Source of the DNA: Didymella arachidicola | Lineage: Eukaryota; Ascomycota; Dothideomycetes; Pleosporales; Didymellaceae | Direction: 5' to 3' | Assembly (NCBI GenBank): GCA_016630955.3 | Contig: CM049985.1 | Location: 1,798,001-1,862,000 of the forward strand | DNA: 64,000 nt | Shown: in pieces, positions 1 through 10,371 of the stretch | How positions within the stretch are numbered: the first letter of the stretch is position 1 | How the letters are laid out: each line of letters opens with the position of its first letter | Notes under the pieces: generated by a model | What the model was told of the DNA's origin: nothing | What the model saw: only the letters and a program-made list of their open reading frames with translations | Database searches by the model: none | Program-made: the position numbers and the translations under genes

Positions 1-1000
1 GTGCGATGGCGTTTTCCAGATAGCGGTGCGCGTACAACGCAACCGCGTAGCCGGGGAGCAACCACACGAACTTCCTGTGCGTGAAGATGATCTTGCCGCC
101 TGTCCAGATGGACTCGAAGAAGAGATAGAAGCCGCTCGCGACGGCCTTGACATAGGTTGGCTGGCCTTCCAGAAACAGGCTGTTCTCGGACGGGGCCGGG
201 GCTTCCTGGATGAAGAACCAGAGGAAAGCACTTGCGGCGAAGAAGATGGGTGTGATGATGAAGGAAAAGTTGTTGCCAAAGTGCGGGATCAGAGCAAGCG
301 CGGTGCAGAATGCACCTGCAGTGCCGGACACCTCGTAGAAGATGTGCACGAGTGAGTCCATCCGTCGCAGTTTCTGTACGTTACCGCCGACGAGATCTCG
401 CGGGATGACGCGACGGATGAGCTCTACCATGCCGTATACAACGCCGCATACACAGTCTGTACATGGTCAGTACTAGGACAGTGGCCTGCCGCAAAGGACT
501 GCATCTGACATCGCACTAGGGCGATGTGGAGCGTACAGAGACCACTTACAGATCGGAATCATTCCATCCGTATTGTAGTGTCCATAGTAGCTAAAGTCCC
601 CTTTGGGATGACCATTGGGCACGAATTTGCCGCCAGTTGCCGCGTCCAAGATGAGCAGGATGCTACTGAAGATGGCAAAGATGAAGATGGCAGACGCCAG
701 GACGTTCTTGGTCGGATATCTCTTGATCAACGGGGCTATGAGAATCGAGCCAACACACTGAAAAGCCTGGTTGAGACCAGTCAAGATGCCGACGCGCTGG
801 AATGTGATGGAGGCGTGCTGTCGCCTCCCGAGTTCATCGTAGCGATTGGTTGCAAGGGCAATGACGGACCCGTTGAAGGCTTCGAGCCCGAATTTATACA
901 TCATGATGCCGGCGATGTATATGGCGATGTTCCGGCGTTCGACGGGCGTGTAGATGGCCCATGTTTCGCGAATGACGGCGATGGGTCGGAATGGAGCCAT
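1..1000 (-). CDS. MFS transporter, 3' end beyond window
   Basis: Integral-membrane transporter of the major facilitator superfamily; the substrate cannot be told from sequence. The model is two exons, 1000..550 and 456..1 (continuing off the window), with a GT-AG intron at 549..457 that splits a Tyr codon. The start MAPFRPIAVIRETW at 1000 is preceded in frame by TAA. Hydrophobic helices are visible at IAIYIAGIMMYKFGLEAF, VLASAIFIFAIFSSILLIL and, in exon 2, FSFIITPIFFAASAFLWFF. The exon 2 stretch VIPRDLVGGNVQKLRRMDSLVH resembles the charged loop between halves of MFS proteins. About 300 residues are visible of an expected 450-550. An upstream non-coding exon is possible because AAGTAAGT lies just before the ATG. 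MFS assignment is fairly sure; the subfamily is unknown. Confidence 0.75.
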
Positions 1001-1985
1001 TTCATCGACTTACTTGGATGGTAGCAGGCCCAGAAACGCAGAGACGTAGTATATACAGCACAATAGCCGTAGCTTGGTGTTGGAATCACTGGCCAATCAG
1101 GACAAGTGCCGTTTGCATGTGCAGATGGTTCGACGCTACAGCCTCTCCCAAGAAACAATGGCTGCGACGCCCGCATGAGCGACAAGAGCGCATTGTGGAA
1201 AGTCTGCTGGTGGTCCGTATCAGCTGAAGAGGGCGGCGCAGTGGTTTCATGGCCAAGGGGAGCGACTGGGGACCGAGTCCCAATGCGAACTTGGCGGGCT
1301 GCTCGGTGTTGTCCAGTCACGGCGTAGAATGCAGCACGTGGAGCACGCGGAGCACGCATCCGCCGTCCCGAGCACCGCGGCGACAAGGTTTCGCGACGTG
1401 CAAGAAGAAGATGCTGGAGAAGGACTGTGCGTGCAGATGGAAGTTATGTGGTGTTGTCACTGCATGTTGTGTTTGTGAGAACTCTCGACGATGGAGGGCG
1501 ACATGGGTGAATGGATTAAAGGCCTGGGACTGCATACTTGAGTGTCGAAACACGACCCTGTGCGTGGCGGCAACAGTGTTCTAAGAGTACGTCACGTGGT
1601 GCAGCAAGGCTGAGCGAACTGATGTGCACTCGCTGCAAGCTTGGACGTGGCCCGCTCCAGGGCCTCCACCCGTCCAAACAGGTCTCCTCCTCGTAAGCTT
1701 TGCTCTTGGTGGAGGGTGCCTGCATTAGGGCGTTGTGGAGAGCAGGCCCTTGGGTGGTTCAATCTCAAGGTGTCTGGTGGAAGACGTCTACTACCTATCA
1801 GTGTGCGATTACGCTACCAATCGATAGCAGGGCCAACCTCTTTCGCGCTTTAGTGGTTGGACTCGGTTTTGGCAACGGCATGACGAGCGCTTTGGCTTGT
1901 ACTCTCCTGGGCCCGTAGGACTCGCTGAGGTGGACCACCTTCAGTATCTTCCCATACACGGACGCTTGATCTTCTGACGCCCCGC
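1001..1985. other. Intergenic, no supported gene
   Basis: About 985 bases between the start of the MFS gene and the end of cwc21. Short open frames occur on both strands but overlap one another, lack recognisable domains and show no consistent codon bias. It probably contains the MFS promoter and the cwc21 3' end. Confidence 0.5.
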
Positions 1986-2592
1986 TCAGTCAGAGTCGTC
2001 CTCTCTGTGTCGGCGGGCGTTGTTCGCGCGCTCCGCCCTCTCGTCGTCTTCGGCCTCTCGCTTTGCCAGCGAGTCCCGCAGGCGCTCCTCCTGCTTCCGC
2101 CAGTGACTGCCCTCCTCGTAGTCTTCGCTGATGCCCAGCGCCTTCCGCATCCTGTCGCTCTCCTCGGCCTTGGCCTTGGCCAGGTCGTGCACCTGATGCG
2201 ACTTGAGTCGTTTGGCGTTGGGATCGAGGTCTCTCCCGTCCTTGCGCTCCTGGTCGAGCTTCCGGCGCAGGGCCTCGCATTGGTCGTCGATGTCGTCTTC
2301 GTCGACGCTGTGCGCTGTCAGTCAGTGCCTGCAACAGTTGGGAAGGCGCAGGTCGCGCGTACCCGTCGTCCTCGAGCTTGTCGCGCAGCTCGAAGACCTT
2401 GACCTCGATGGCGCGCTTGGCCTCGTGCTCGAGGATCTCTGCGTCGGGCTGGCGCGGGCGGTGTCGTGCGTGGTCGTGGTCCTTCTGATAGGGCGCCACC
2501 TTGTCGCGCGGGCGGAGCAGCGAGCGGTTCTTCTGGACATAGCCCGAGGTGCCGCTGCCGCGCGGCGTCGTGAGTCCTACGTTGTCGGCCAT
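1986..2592 (-). CDS. cwc21: Pre-mRNA-splicing factor Cwc21
   Basis: Small spliceosome component that in yeast binds Prp8 and Snu114 near the catalytic centre; metazoan SRRM2 shares its N-terminus. Exons are 2592..2363 and 2307..1986, with a 55-bp intron (donor GTACGC, acceptor CACAG) that keeps frame; total 183 residues. The N-terminus MADNVGLTTPRGSGTSGYVQ is the family hallmark. A cwf21-type acidic helix follows around residues 60-110 (EILEHEAKRAIEVKVFELRD, then DEDDIDDQCEALRRKL). The tail is a charged, low-complexity coiled-coil rich in Glu, Arg and Asp. It is divergently arranged with cdc123: the two ATGs are only about 270 bp apart, so they probably share a promoter. The alternative longer reading frames on this strand break at the intron. 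Confidence 0.88.
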
Positions 2593-2864
2593 GCTGTGGT
2601 GCGATGCCGTCGTGGTTCGTGGTGGTCCGCTGAGCCCTCGGGCCTGCGCGCAGAAGATGCGCTGCACTGCGGAGCTCGCGACGGAGGTGGGCGGGGCCTA
2701 GCGTGCGTGTTCCCTTGCCGTGCGGGTCGTCTCAAGGCTCGCCGCTCGCCCCACTAGAATTCTCGAGCTGCGTATGACGACTCACAGCAACATGCGGTGC
2801 CTGCGACGCAGCACCCGCGACGCAGTGCCCGCCGCCACAGCCACTGCCCGCCAAACCGCCCGCC
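2593..2864. promoter_or_regulatory. Shared divergent promoter, cwc21/cdc123
   Basis: The 272-bp GC-rich gap separates two head-to-head start codons, so regulatory sites for both genes must lie here or within the genes. No TATA box is evident, as expected for housekeeping genes. Confidence 0.45.
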
Positions 2865-4130
2865 ATGAGCTCCCCTGCGCTGCCCGACGAGCTGCCGTTC
2901 GCGCCCGTGACTAAGCAGCACATCCTCAACTGCGCCTACCACAGCTGGCATCCCACGTACCGCGCCGTCACGCCGAAAGCCCGTCTCGTGCCCTTGCCCG
3001 CCGCCTTCCTCGACTACCTCCGCGCCGATGGCATCGTGCTGCCGCCCGACGACACGGACAATCCCGTCTGGTCCGACGACGACAGCGGCATCTTCTCGGG
3101 CGCGGACAACAACAACAACAACAACAACAATGCCGATGGAGAGGCGGAGGAGGGCGCCGACCCAAGCCTCCACTGGCGCGATACCCACGACGCAATTGCG
3201 TCCGCTATAGAGGAGCTCGGCGGCAAGGTCGCCCCCAAGCTGAACTGGAGCGCCCCCAAAGACGCGACCTGGATTGCCGCAACCAACAGCATGGAATGCA
3301 CCTCGCCCAACGACATCTACCTGCTGCTGAAGAGCAGCGACTTCGTCACCCACGACCTGGCACACGCCTTCGACGACACAGCCCCCGCCGACGGCCCCGA
3401 CCCACCCATCCACTATCACCTGGTGCTGCGCAAGTGGATCAACCTCAACCCGAGCCTCGAGTTCCGCTGTTTCGTGCGCGGCCGGCGCCTCATCGCACTC
3501 TGCCAACGAGACCTCAATCACTTTGATTTCCTGTTTGGCATGCAGGATAGACTCACGCGCTTGATCCAAGACTTCTTCGACGACAAGGTGCGCGACTCCT
3601 TTCCGGACCCAGACTTCACCTTCGATGTCTATGTGCCGCCGCCGCACGACAGGGTGTGGATAGTCGATTTCAATCCATGGGCCCAGCGCACAGATCCGCT
3701 GTTGTTTTCGTGGCTGGAGCTGCTGACCATGGACGTGCCCGAGGGGGAGAACGACGAGACGGGGCACGTGGTCCGCATCCCCATCGCACCAGCTGGAGGC
3801 GTGGCTGCAGGCACTCCAATCAGCGGCAACGCATCCGAGGGCGCAACCTTCCTCTCCCTCGACGACATCCCCAGCGACTCGGACGCATCAGATGACGATT
3901 CAGACGTGGAAGAGCTCTGGCAGCCCGAATTCAGACTCGTGCGGAAAGACGATCCCGAGGCCTACGGCTTCACGACGCCGCAGTACAGCGCACACAAGAT
4001 GCCGCGCGACGTCGTCGACGCTGCCAGTGGCGGCGAGGGCATGATGCGCGAGTTCGCCATGCAGTGGCAGGACGCCCAGCGCCTGGCTGAGCAGCAGCGC
4101 CACGAGGACAGCTCCGACGACGAGCCCTAG
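2865..4130 (+). CDS. cdc123: Cell division cycle protein 123 (D123 family)
   Basis: Cytosolic ATP-grasp-fold protein that helps assemble the eIF2 alpha-beta-gamma complex and so supports translation initiation. It is a single exon of 421 residues, longer than the usual 330-400. D123 signatures are LNCAYHSWHPTYR (about 25-37), GKVAPKLNWSAPKDATWIA (about 122-140), SPNDIYLLLKSSDF, then LVLRKWINLNPSLEFRCFVR (about 187-206) and VWIVDFNPWAQRTDPLLFSW (about 262-281). The DFNPW block carries the conserved metal/ATP-binding region. Extra length comes from an Asn run encoded by an AAC repeat (3108..3131) and an acidic C-terminal tail (EDSSDDEP). ATG at 2865 is chosen because homologues begin close to this residue. 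Confidence 0.93.
   Translation: MSSPALPDELPFAPVTKQHILNCAYHSWHPTYRAVTPKARLVPLPAAFLDYLRADGIVLPPDDTDNPVWSDDDSGIFSGADNNNNNNNNADGEAEEGADPSLHWRDTHDAIASAIEELGGKVAPKLNWSAPKDATWIAATNSMECTSPNDIYLLLKSSDFVTHDLAHAFDDTAPADGPDPPIHYHLVLRKWINLNPSLEFRCFVRGRRLIALCQRDLNHFDFLFGMQDRLTRLIQDFFDDKVRDSFPDPDFTFDVYVPPPHDRVWIVDFNPWAQRTDPLLFSWLELLTMDVPEGENDETGHVVRIPIAPAGGVAAGTPISGNASEGATFLSLDDIPSDSDASDDDSDVEELWQPEFRLVRKDDPEAYGFTTPQYSAHKMPRDVVDAASGGEGMMREFAMQWQDAQRLAEQQRHEDSSDDEP
3108..3131 (+). repeat. AAC trinucleotide repeat coding for poly-Asn
   Basis: Seven AAC codons and one AAT encode eight consecutive Asn residues inside the variable acidic loop of Cdc123. It stays in frame, so length change would only vary a linker. 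Confidence 0.85.
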
Positions 4131-4487
4131 ATCCAGCCAGCCGAACCAGACTCCATTCACCCTGGCTCGGACGCTGTCTGCATATACGTCTACAACACTG
4201 GATCAACACACGCATGCAACGCTCAAGGAAGGCCGATTCTGAATCTTGGTTTACATGATATCGAGACATAGAAATAGTACCTTGGACTGCCCAACCCACC
4301 CAGTCCCTGGAGCTTGTAGCCCTCATGATGATGTAACGACTGCCAGCAGTCTCCCATGCTTTCCGTCGTAGCCATCATATGCAACATCATATGCAACTTC
4401 GTATCTGTATCCAAGCTCGTCACACAATTACTGCCCCATACCAGCACGTCGTCACCAACGCGGCCACGCCTCCCACGCCCGCATCTT
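4131..4487. other. Convergent 3' intergenic region
   Basis: Gap of 357 bp between the stop codons of cdc123 (+) and the F-box-like gene (-). It should contain both 3' UTRs and polyadenylation sites. No further gene is seen. Confidence 0.5.
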
Positions 4488-5768
4488 CTAAACCTCAGTC
4501 AGGAACGTGTCAAGGTCGCTCAATCCAACTTCTCGGCCACGACCCGTCATTCGCCGCCCATTCAACCCGACAGGCGCCTGCTCCACCACCCGCCAGTTCT
4601 CCCAGCTCGTGCTCATGACGCGCTTGTCTGCCTGCGGCGTGACACCCAGGCACACACCGCACCCCAGGCTGCCACGCTTGACCTGCATGTCAATTTGGCC
4701 GCCGCAGATGCCGCGCAACAAATGGCTGACCGGACTGGACTCGTCGCTCCACACGCTCGAGTATGACTCTGCACCTGGGTAGAGGATACGTGCTTGCAGA
4801 GAGACGAGGCCGACGACACCGTCGAGCTTGCCAGTAGCCGAGGAGCTGACCGGCGACGATGCCGCTGGCGTCGGTGTGGAACTGGGATGGGAGGGGAAGA
4901 GAACTCGAAGTGTGTCTGCCAGGGCTGCGAGCGCTGCTGAGGATGTGTCCTTATCAATCGCAGGGAAGCTGTTCGAGCATTTAGGAGAGAACTTCTGCTG
5001 TTGGAGCGGGGCGTCCAGGCGAAGACGCGTTCGGCTCGATCGCAGCCGCGGTACGGCATTCGTAGTATGTGATCTTTCGCGGTACGTTGAGCGTACGGGC
5101 GGCGTCGTGAAGGACGATTGTGGCGTTAAGCTCAAGTCCGCATTGGAGTCGAGCGAAGCATTGAGCGGCAATTCCGTCTCTTTGGTAGAATTCGTATAGT
5201 ATCCGGAGATGTACACGCGTCGCGCCTGCTTCAGGAGAGATGGATAGAGGTGGTTCAACACCATGATGCCGTGTGGGTACGAGACATAGAGAGACAGCCC
5301 CTCGCTATCATCCGCAGCTGCCGGTGTGTTCTTCAATCGCAAGGCTTTGCGCGCTTTCCTACCGCGCATGTAGTCTTCCAGTTCATCGTTGATAGTGCGA
5401 CACGTCCTCAGCAGGGCCAGGGCGCTTGGCAACTGCAGCTGTGGCTTGCCACCAGTCCACGCGTCCTCCTTGTCGAGCGCAATCTCAGGCGGTGTAGCGA
5501 CTGAGAGGAGTGCTGCATCGTGACGGCTGCGTACCAGAGGCGCGAAATCGAGTGGTAGGCCAGGTACCTCGACTTTACGCGCCTTGTCACGTATGCGGTG
5601 ACCAAATACGGTGGTGTAGCCAGCAGAGATAGTGATGGCGTGAGGTTCGGCGAGGAGGTAGTCGTAGATATGACATCGCAATTCAGTCGGCAGCGAGAGG
5701 AACCCGCAGTAGGTGTCGACCGCCGGGAAGTGTGCGGGTGCCCGCCGTGGGGCATCCTTGACGCCCAT
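4488..5768 (-). CDS. F-box-like domain protein
   Basis: Predicted protein of 426 residues in one exon. The only recognisable element is an F-box-like helix pair near the N-terminus, GFLSLPTELRCHIYDYLL (about residues 20-37), followed by the pattern LLRTCRTINDELEDYM typical of fungal proteins that begin with such a motif and hold a conserved Leu-rich region. F-box proteins recruit substrates to SCF ubiquitin ligases, but many fungal members of this kind are uncharacterised. The middle is Ser/Thr/Pro-rich and probably disordered; the C-terminus (QIDMQVKRGSLGCGVCLGVT) looks folded. The frame is open upstream to 6101, but the first ATG with a sensible context and homologous-looking start is MGVKDAPRRAP at 5768. 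It is divergent from the Zn2Cys6 gene. Confidence 0.72.
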   Translation of the reverse strand: MGVKDAPRRAPAHFPAVDTYCGFLSLPTELRCHIYDYLLAEPHAITISAGYTTVFGHRIRDKARKVEVPGLPLDFAPLVRSRHDAALLSVATPPEIALDKEDAWTGGKPQLQLPSALALLRTCRTINDELEDYMRGRKARKALRLKNTPAAADDSEGLSLYVSYPHGIMVLNHLYPSLLKQARRVYISGYYTNSTKETELPLNASLDSNADLSLTPQSSFTTPPVRSTYRERSHTTNAVPRLRSSRTRLRLDAPLQQQKFSPKCSNSFPAIDKDTSSAALAALADTLRVLFPSHPSSTPTPAASSPVSSSATGKLDGVVGLVSLQARILYPGAESYSSVWSDESSPVSHLLRGICGGQIDMQVKRGSLGCGVCLGVTPQADKRVMSTSWENWRVVEQAPVGLNGRRMTGRGREVGLSDLDTFLTEV

Positions 5769-6433
5769 CTTGAAGCAGAAAGTCGGTGTCCAAAATTTGT
5801 GAGGTGGTGCAAAAGTTGTAATGGGTAATAAAAGCGTTATGTCGAGTCCAAGGTAGTTCTTAGGAGCTGAAAATGGTGGGCAGCTGAACTGTGATCTGGA
5901 ACCGGTTCTGTTTACTCTGCGCGGGGTGGGAGCTCGAGCGTTGGTGGTTGAATGGGAGACGCACGTCCAGTTGTTTTCGCGGATGCCGATGATGAGTGAT
6001 GACCCACAACCGTGCCTTCCGTGCATAAAGTTGCATGGAAGGAGCGGTGACAAGCTTACAGCTGCTCTCATCCAATCAAAGCCGACCCACAACGCGGACA
6101 TCTTTCAACAGTCTTGCATAACATATCTCTAGTGGGCGATCCAGTTCTATTGCAGTGGATCCCCAGACGACATTCACGGTCTCGCTGAACAGGTTTGCGT
6201 TTCATGGAGTTCCATGTTGACCGGAGCAAATCCAGGGTCCAAATCGTTAGCCTCTGACGTTGCGAGGAAGGTAGGAGGCAGCAGCCGACTTCGATGAGTT
6301 TCAGAAGTCGTTGATAGGGCGTTTGTTGATGTTTACACAGACAAAGAAGTTTTTGAAGCTGTCTCGACCTGTCACCTCGGGCCTTGCGAGTCTTGCAGTG
6401 TCCGTCTGATGAGCTGTCTGATTTGGCCCCGCC
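5769..6433. promoter_or_regulatory. Divergent promoter, F-box-like gene / Zn2Cys6 gene
   Basis: A 665-bp gap between two outward-facing start codons. The open frame extending the F-box gene upstream is compositionally unlike protein and is taken as leader and promoter. No clear TATA box or palindromic binding site was recognised. Confidence 0.4.
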
Positions 6434-8276
6434 ATGACTGCGACACCTGTAGCAAGGCCTCGGACGAGAGCTTACAAGCCCAAAGCTAGAACAGGCTGCA
6501 AGACGTGCAAGTGAGTGTTGATTTCGGTCACACTCTCGTGCCAGCTTACGGTCCCTCGTTCCCTGCCTGTCTACCTAGGACATCCAACACCCTCACTGCC
6601 TACTCAGATCACATGGTCTATATCGACACTAATGCCTATCTGGCAGGATACGCAAGATCAAGTGTGACGAGACCAAACCGCACTGCAAGCGATGTACTGC
6701 AACGGGCCGTACGTGTGATGGCTACGACCCTGGGTTCGTCCCTCCGCGGCACTCACCGCCAACAAGGACACCCTTCTCTTCTCCGCCTCAATCGGAAAGC
6801 AAAGCAGTCCTTCAGCCCCGAGATAGCCAGGACAGAGTCAGTTTGGCCCTTGAGGTCACAACATCGCCAGCGTTCCTGCTACCCCTGCTTCGTCTCGAGT
6901 CTGACGATGAACGTATCGGTCTACAGTTCTACGTGAGACATGCTGGCCCTGCTTTGGCTCGTTCATCTAACCCCGCGTTCTGGCAGCGCCAGATCCTGCA
7001 GGCTGCTCATCAACATGCTTCCGTTCAGCATTGCATCATCGCCCTCGGTGCCATGTATAGACGATTCTTTGAGTCCCGGTCAACGACGGATGATGCGGAC
7101 TCCTCAAGCCAGCAATTCAGGTTTGCTTTGAGTCAGTCCAACAAAGCCATACAGCTATTACTCGAAGAGCAGATCGAGGCCGAGGGATCCAGTGTAGCCA
7201 ACAAACTGACAGCTATGACTTGCTGTGTTCTTTTCGGCAGCATGGCCAGCCTCCAGGGCCAGCGGAACGCTGCACGCGATCATCTCCGGAGTGGCATACG
7301 CATGCTGAAAGAGACAAAACTACAATACTACAATGACAGAAACAGCCACCCAGTGAATATCAATTCGCTACGCTCGCTTTTCACTGGTTTGGATATACAG
7401 GCTCGGGCTACCATGAGTTGGAATGACAGTCAGACTTGGGAACCGGTCCCCCAAACGATGCGTCGCTCCGAGCCTGTCGATATAGATATCAGCTGTCCAT
7501 GGGCGCTCTCCGAGCTACACTGCCGTATCGAGACTCTCCTCAACGACACACTCGCCTTCAATAGAAGCTGTGTAGGGCATTTGATTAGTCGAGACGACGT
7601 CGAAATCACGCACGCCTCGCTCGTGACCCGCTTCCGACGAATTTCCAACACACTTGATGCTCTTCGCACCATCATACCCCGTATCAATTCTCCAGCTGAT
7701 GATTCGTCCAAAGCCATACTCCTCGTTGCGGAAACATATCACTGGCTTCGCTCCGCAGTCGAGCCTCTCCAACGGCACTTCAATATCATCAGTCCACTGT
7801 CCAAAGTTCCATACGACCCAGCAGAGCACTTTACCAAAATGATACCACATATCAAACATCTTCTCAGCTTCGCTCCACCCTTGACCCCAGTGTACTCCGC
7901 AGCACCTGGCCCGCTTTCCGCTCTCTGGCGAATCGCCACGAGTGCACCATCATCATGCGTTGCGCTCCGCAGAGAGGCACTTGCACTGATCGCCAAGCAT
8001 CCCAGGCGAGAAGGCAATCTTGATGGGCGGCTGGTAGGCCAGATCGGGAAGGTCGCTTGGGGCTTGGAGCAGAGTGCTGCAAGGAGGGAATTGGGGCTAG
8101 GCGATTATGTGGAAGGCGGAGAGCAGGAGGACTTGATTGTCCCTGATCATCTGAGGCTGAACTTTATGGATATTGAGTGGGACAAAGATGACGAGCAGTG
8201 GGCCAAGATCAGGGTCGCGAATGCGATGCAGAACGGGTACGAAGGCGGAGGCACAGTCTTCACGATTCGTTACTGA
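6434..8276 (+). CDS. Zn2Cys6 fungal transcription factor
   Basis: DNA-binding regulator of 568 residues, acting in the nucleus; target genes unknown. Exons are 6434..6510 and 6647..8276, joined across a 136-bp intron (GTGAGT...GGCAG). The binuclear zinc cluster is complete: C22, C25, C32, C39, C42 and C49 in Cx2Cx6Cx6Cx2Cx6C spacing, ending TATGRTCDGY. The intron interrupts the Lys26 codon inside the cluster, so the zinc finger only appears after splicing. The rest (from about residue 90) is the helical fungal-specific middle region of the DUF3468 kind, with RHAGPALARSSNPAFW and ALGAMYRRF. There is no biosynthetic cluster next to it, so it may act elsewhere in the genome. Confidence 0.9.
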
Positions 8277-8809
8277 TAGGGGGTGGGACGCTGCTTAGCC
8301 AGGTATTGGGGTTGTACCTTTCGAGTCGAGAAAACGGTACTCGAGAATCAACGGGATGTTCAACCCTGGTATGATGGGTGTCTGCAATTCAATGATTTAC
8401 TCGTTGCTACAATGCTAAAGTCATGACAACATGTCGCCCCCTGAGAAAGCAAGGACGGGTCAATGTTTATGTGCTGTCCATTTTCACTCGCAAATATTCG
8501 CCCAGTAGATCTCCACTTGCACAAGAAGTCTCAAAGACCTAAGGTACCTGAATCGTCCTATTTGCGCACGTAGCATCGAGACAGTAATATGATCACGTCG
8601 TGAACTCAGCAAAGTAAGGACACTAGTTGGAGTTGCAGATAGCGACAATGCTCTCAATCAGCGGAGTGAAGAAAAGATGAAGCGAAGATGCAAAAGAAAA
8701 TAAAATAAAAATCTCTGGGATACAGTCAGAGTTCTCTGCGGGGAATCTCGCGGTCCGATCAACGAGCTTTGGAGGCTGCAATGATCGTGCTGGTGCGGCT
8801 GAGGGCCTG
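8277..8809. other. Intergenic, no supported gene
   Basis: A 533-bp stretch holding the 3' end of the Zn2Cys6 gene and flank of the inverted-repeat element. It is moderately AT-rich with no credible coding frame. Confidence 0.45.
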
Positions 8810-9147
8810 CCTGTTTACTGTCGAATCGGCCGCCGATTTCTGTGTTTAAAAATTGGCAGATTTTACGGCAATTAGAAATCGGCGACACCCAGCATGTTTA
8901 CTTCGGAAAAGACTCTACGCTAACAAACAAGGTTAGAGTAGCCTCTTAGCAACAGGAAGAGAAAATGTTAATTAGCGGACTGATTTTCTCTTATACAACT
9001 CCGCCAATCTTCCTACGGAGGGTTTTTACGTCCCTAAAGTAATCAGCCGCAGATTTCTACTGCCAAGAAGCTTTCAGGGATTAGTAGACCGTAGCTTGTG
9101 CTGATGTGAGAACACAGAAATCGGCCGCCGATTCGACAGTAAACAGG
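8810..9147. mobile_element. MITE-like element with 35-bp terminal inverted repeats
   Basis: The left end, 8810..8844, and the right end, 9113..9147, are inverted copies matching at 34 of 35 positions; both start CCTGTTTACTGTCGAATCGG when read inward. Each arm holds a near-palindrome around AATCGGCNGCCGATT. A further AGGGCCTG lies outside each arm, offset by a 4-bp duplication on the left, so the true ends may be a few bases further out. The 338-bp size and lack of an open frame fit a non-autonomous DNA transposon (MITE). I could not see an unambiguous target-site duplication, so the superfamily is open. Confidence 0.72.
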
Positions 9148-10371
9148 CCCTGAATCGTGTTGTCATCAAAGACAATGCACAGCTGTGAACAAAGCCCAGC
9201 TGGAAAATCATGCCTGCGATCCCGCCTATCGGATGCAACAGCAACGTTGATTTCTCCACTCAGTTCGAATTTTCGACCTGCTCCGCCTGACGATAGTATT
9301 CGACCAGACAACGAGCAGTGCACAGCAGCAATCTTTGCACTTCGCCTTGCCCGTGATTCGCCGCGCGGTTTGTTGTGGGTCAGCTTGCACAGCAGTGAAA
9401 AATCTCAACAAAGTTGGGACGGAAGCGAACCGCACGGTCCCCACTCGTTGCATATATAAACCCTCCTTCCCCCGTCCCCCTCTTCTCTTCCTTAGTTCGA
9501 CGATACTTCATAGAATCATTTCTATAGTACACGTCCTCTTCTGAGCTTCCTACAGAAGCCACAGATTCTCCAACCTGGTTGATGAATTTCAGCCTCGATG
9601 CCCCGGAGTGAGGCCTTATTGCATTTGCTTTGGCGAGTGTGGCGATGATCTTCAGCTGATTGGGCTCGTACTTCGGTCGACTCAAAAGGCAGGGTGTTGA
9701 TGGCAATCTGACAGGCCTTTTTTTCATTGCTCACCTGGCTTGCTGGGTGGTTGAGGAAGAAATCGAATGGAATACTGAAAATACTTTTCTGTTTCCTGTT
9801 GGGGTGATCCCAAGGTCCCTTTCGTGTATTCACTCTCTTTGGAACTTGCTACAGGCTATCATGGTCTATTGCGGATGCGGATCCAGCTCTGGTTTACACT
9901 TCTGGCGCTGAACGCTGCTCAATGGCATACTGCCTCTGCGATGCGAGAAAGGTACCATGGCCGTGCATATATGTGGGCACCCCGGATCCCCACGGTCTCC
10001 CGGGCGAGTATTGATAGGATCGCGCTTTCAAGTCTAGTGTCTTCACATGCTTCGGATGCATCCACCACTGAACGTCCCTACGACAAGCTGGTCCGGCACT
10101 GAATGCACTCTTTATTCCATGCCACTCTGGAGCAGTGCTTCCATCAGTGTTCGAAGATGGATCGTCTCTATCCACCAGCTGTAGGGCTGCGTCGGCTATC
10201 ATTTGTTGATCAGCTCTCCGCATTCCAATGAGCCTCGGCTCGATTTACTGATCTCACATCTGCGACTCTCAACTCCTAGCCTCTGCATAACACAGCCGTT
10301 GCGCCATCGGATCTCCCAGTGTCAATTTCACCAAAACCGATTGCATCAGGATCGCCACATAGTCCGTCAAG
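9148..10371. other. Intergenic with an orphan promoter-like block
   Basis: About 1.2 kb upstream of the isomerase gene. Apart from the TATA-like block near 9453, nothing coding is convincing. Open frames on either strand are short, with ordinary AT content and no domain. Confidence 0.4.
9453..9510 (+). promoter_or_regulatory. TATA box and CT-rich leader without an assigned gene
   Basis: TATATAAA at 9453..9460 is followed by a pyrimidine-rich run (CCCCCTCTTCTCTTCC), the arrangement seen at strong fungal promoters. The nearest start codon of a real gene on this strand is about 900 bp away (isomerase, 10372), so it would need a very long leader, an unrecognised small gene or a non-coding RNA. 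Confidence 0.35.

Noticed and set aside
901..1386. 161-codon Arg/Ser-rich minus-strand frame
   Set aside because: It overlaps the MFS start region in another frame and has the composition of a shadow frame.
2754..3767. 337-codon open frame antisense to cdc123
   Set aside because: It mirrors a strongly conserved gene in GC-rich DNA; its poly-Val run is the complement of the AAC repeat and it has no domain.
9824..10102. 92-codon open frame as a small secreted protein
   Set aside because: The hydrophobic stretch is internal, there is no proper signal peptide, and a similar-sized frame overlaps on the opposite strand.
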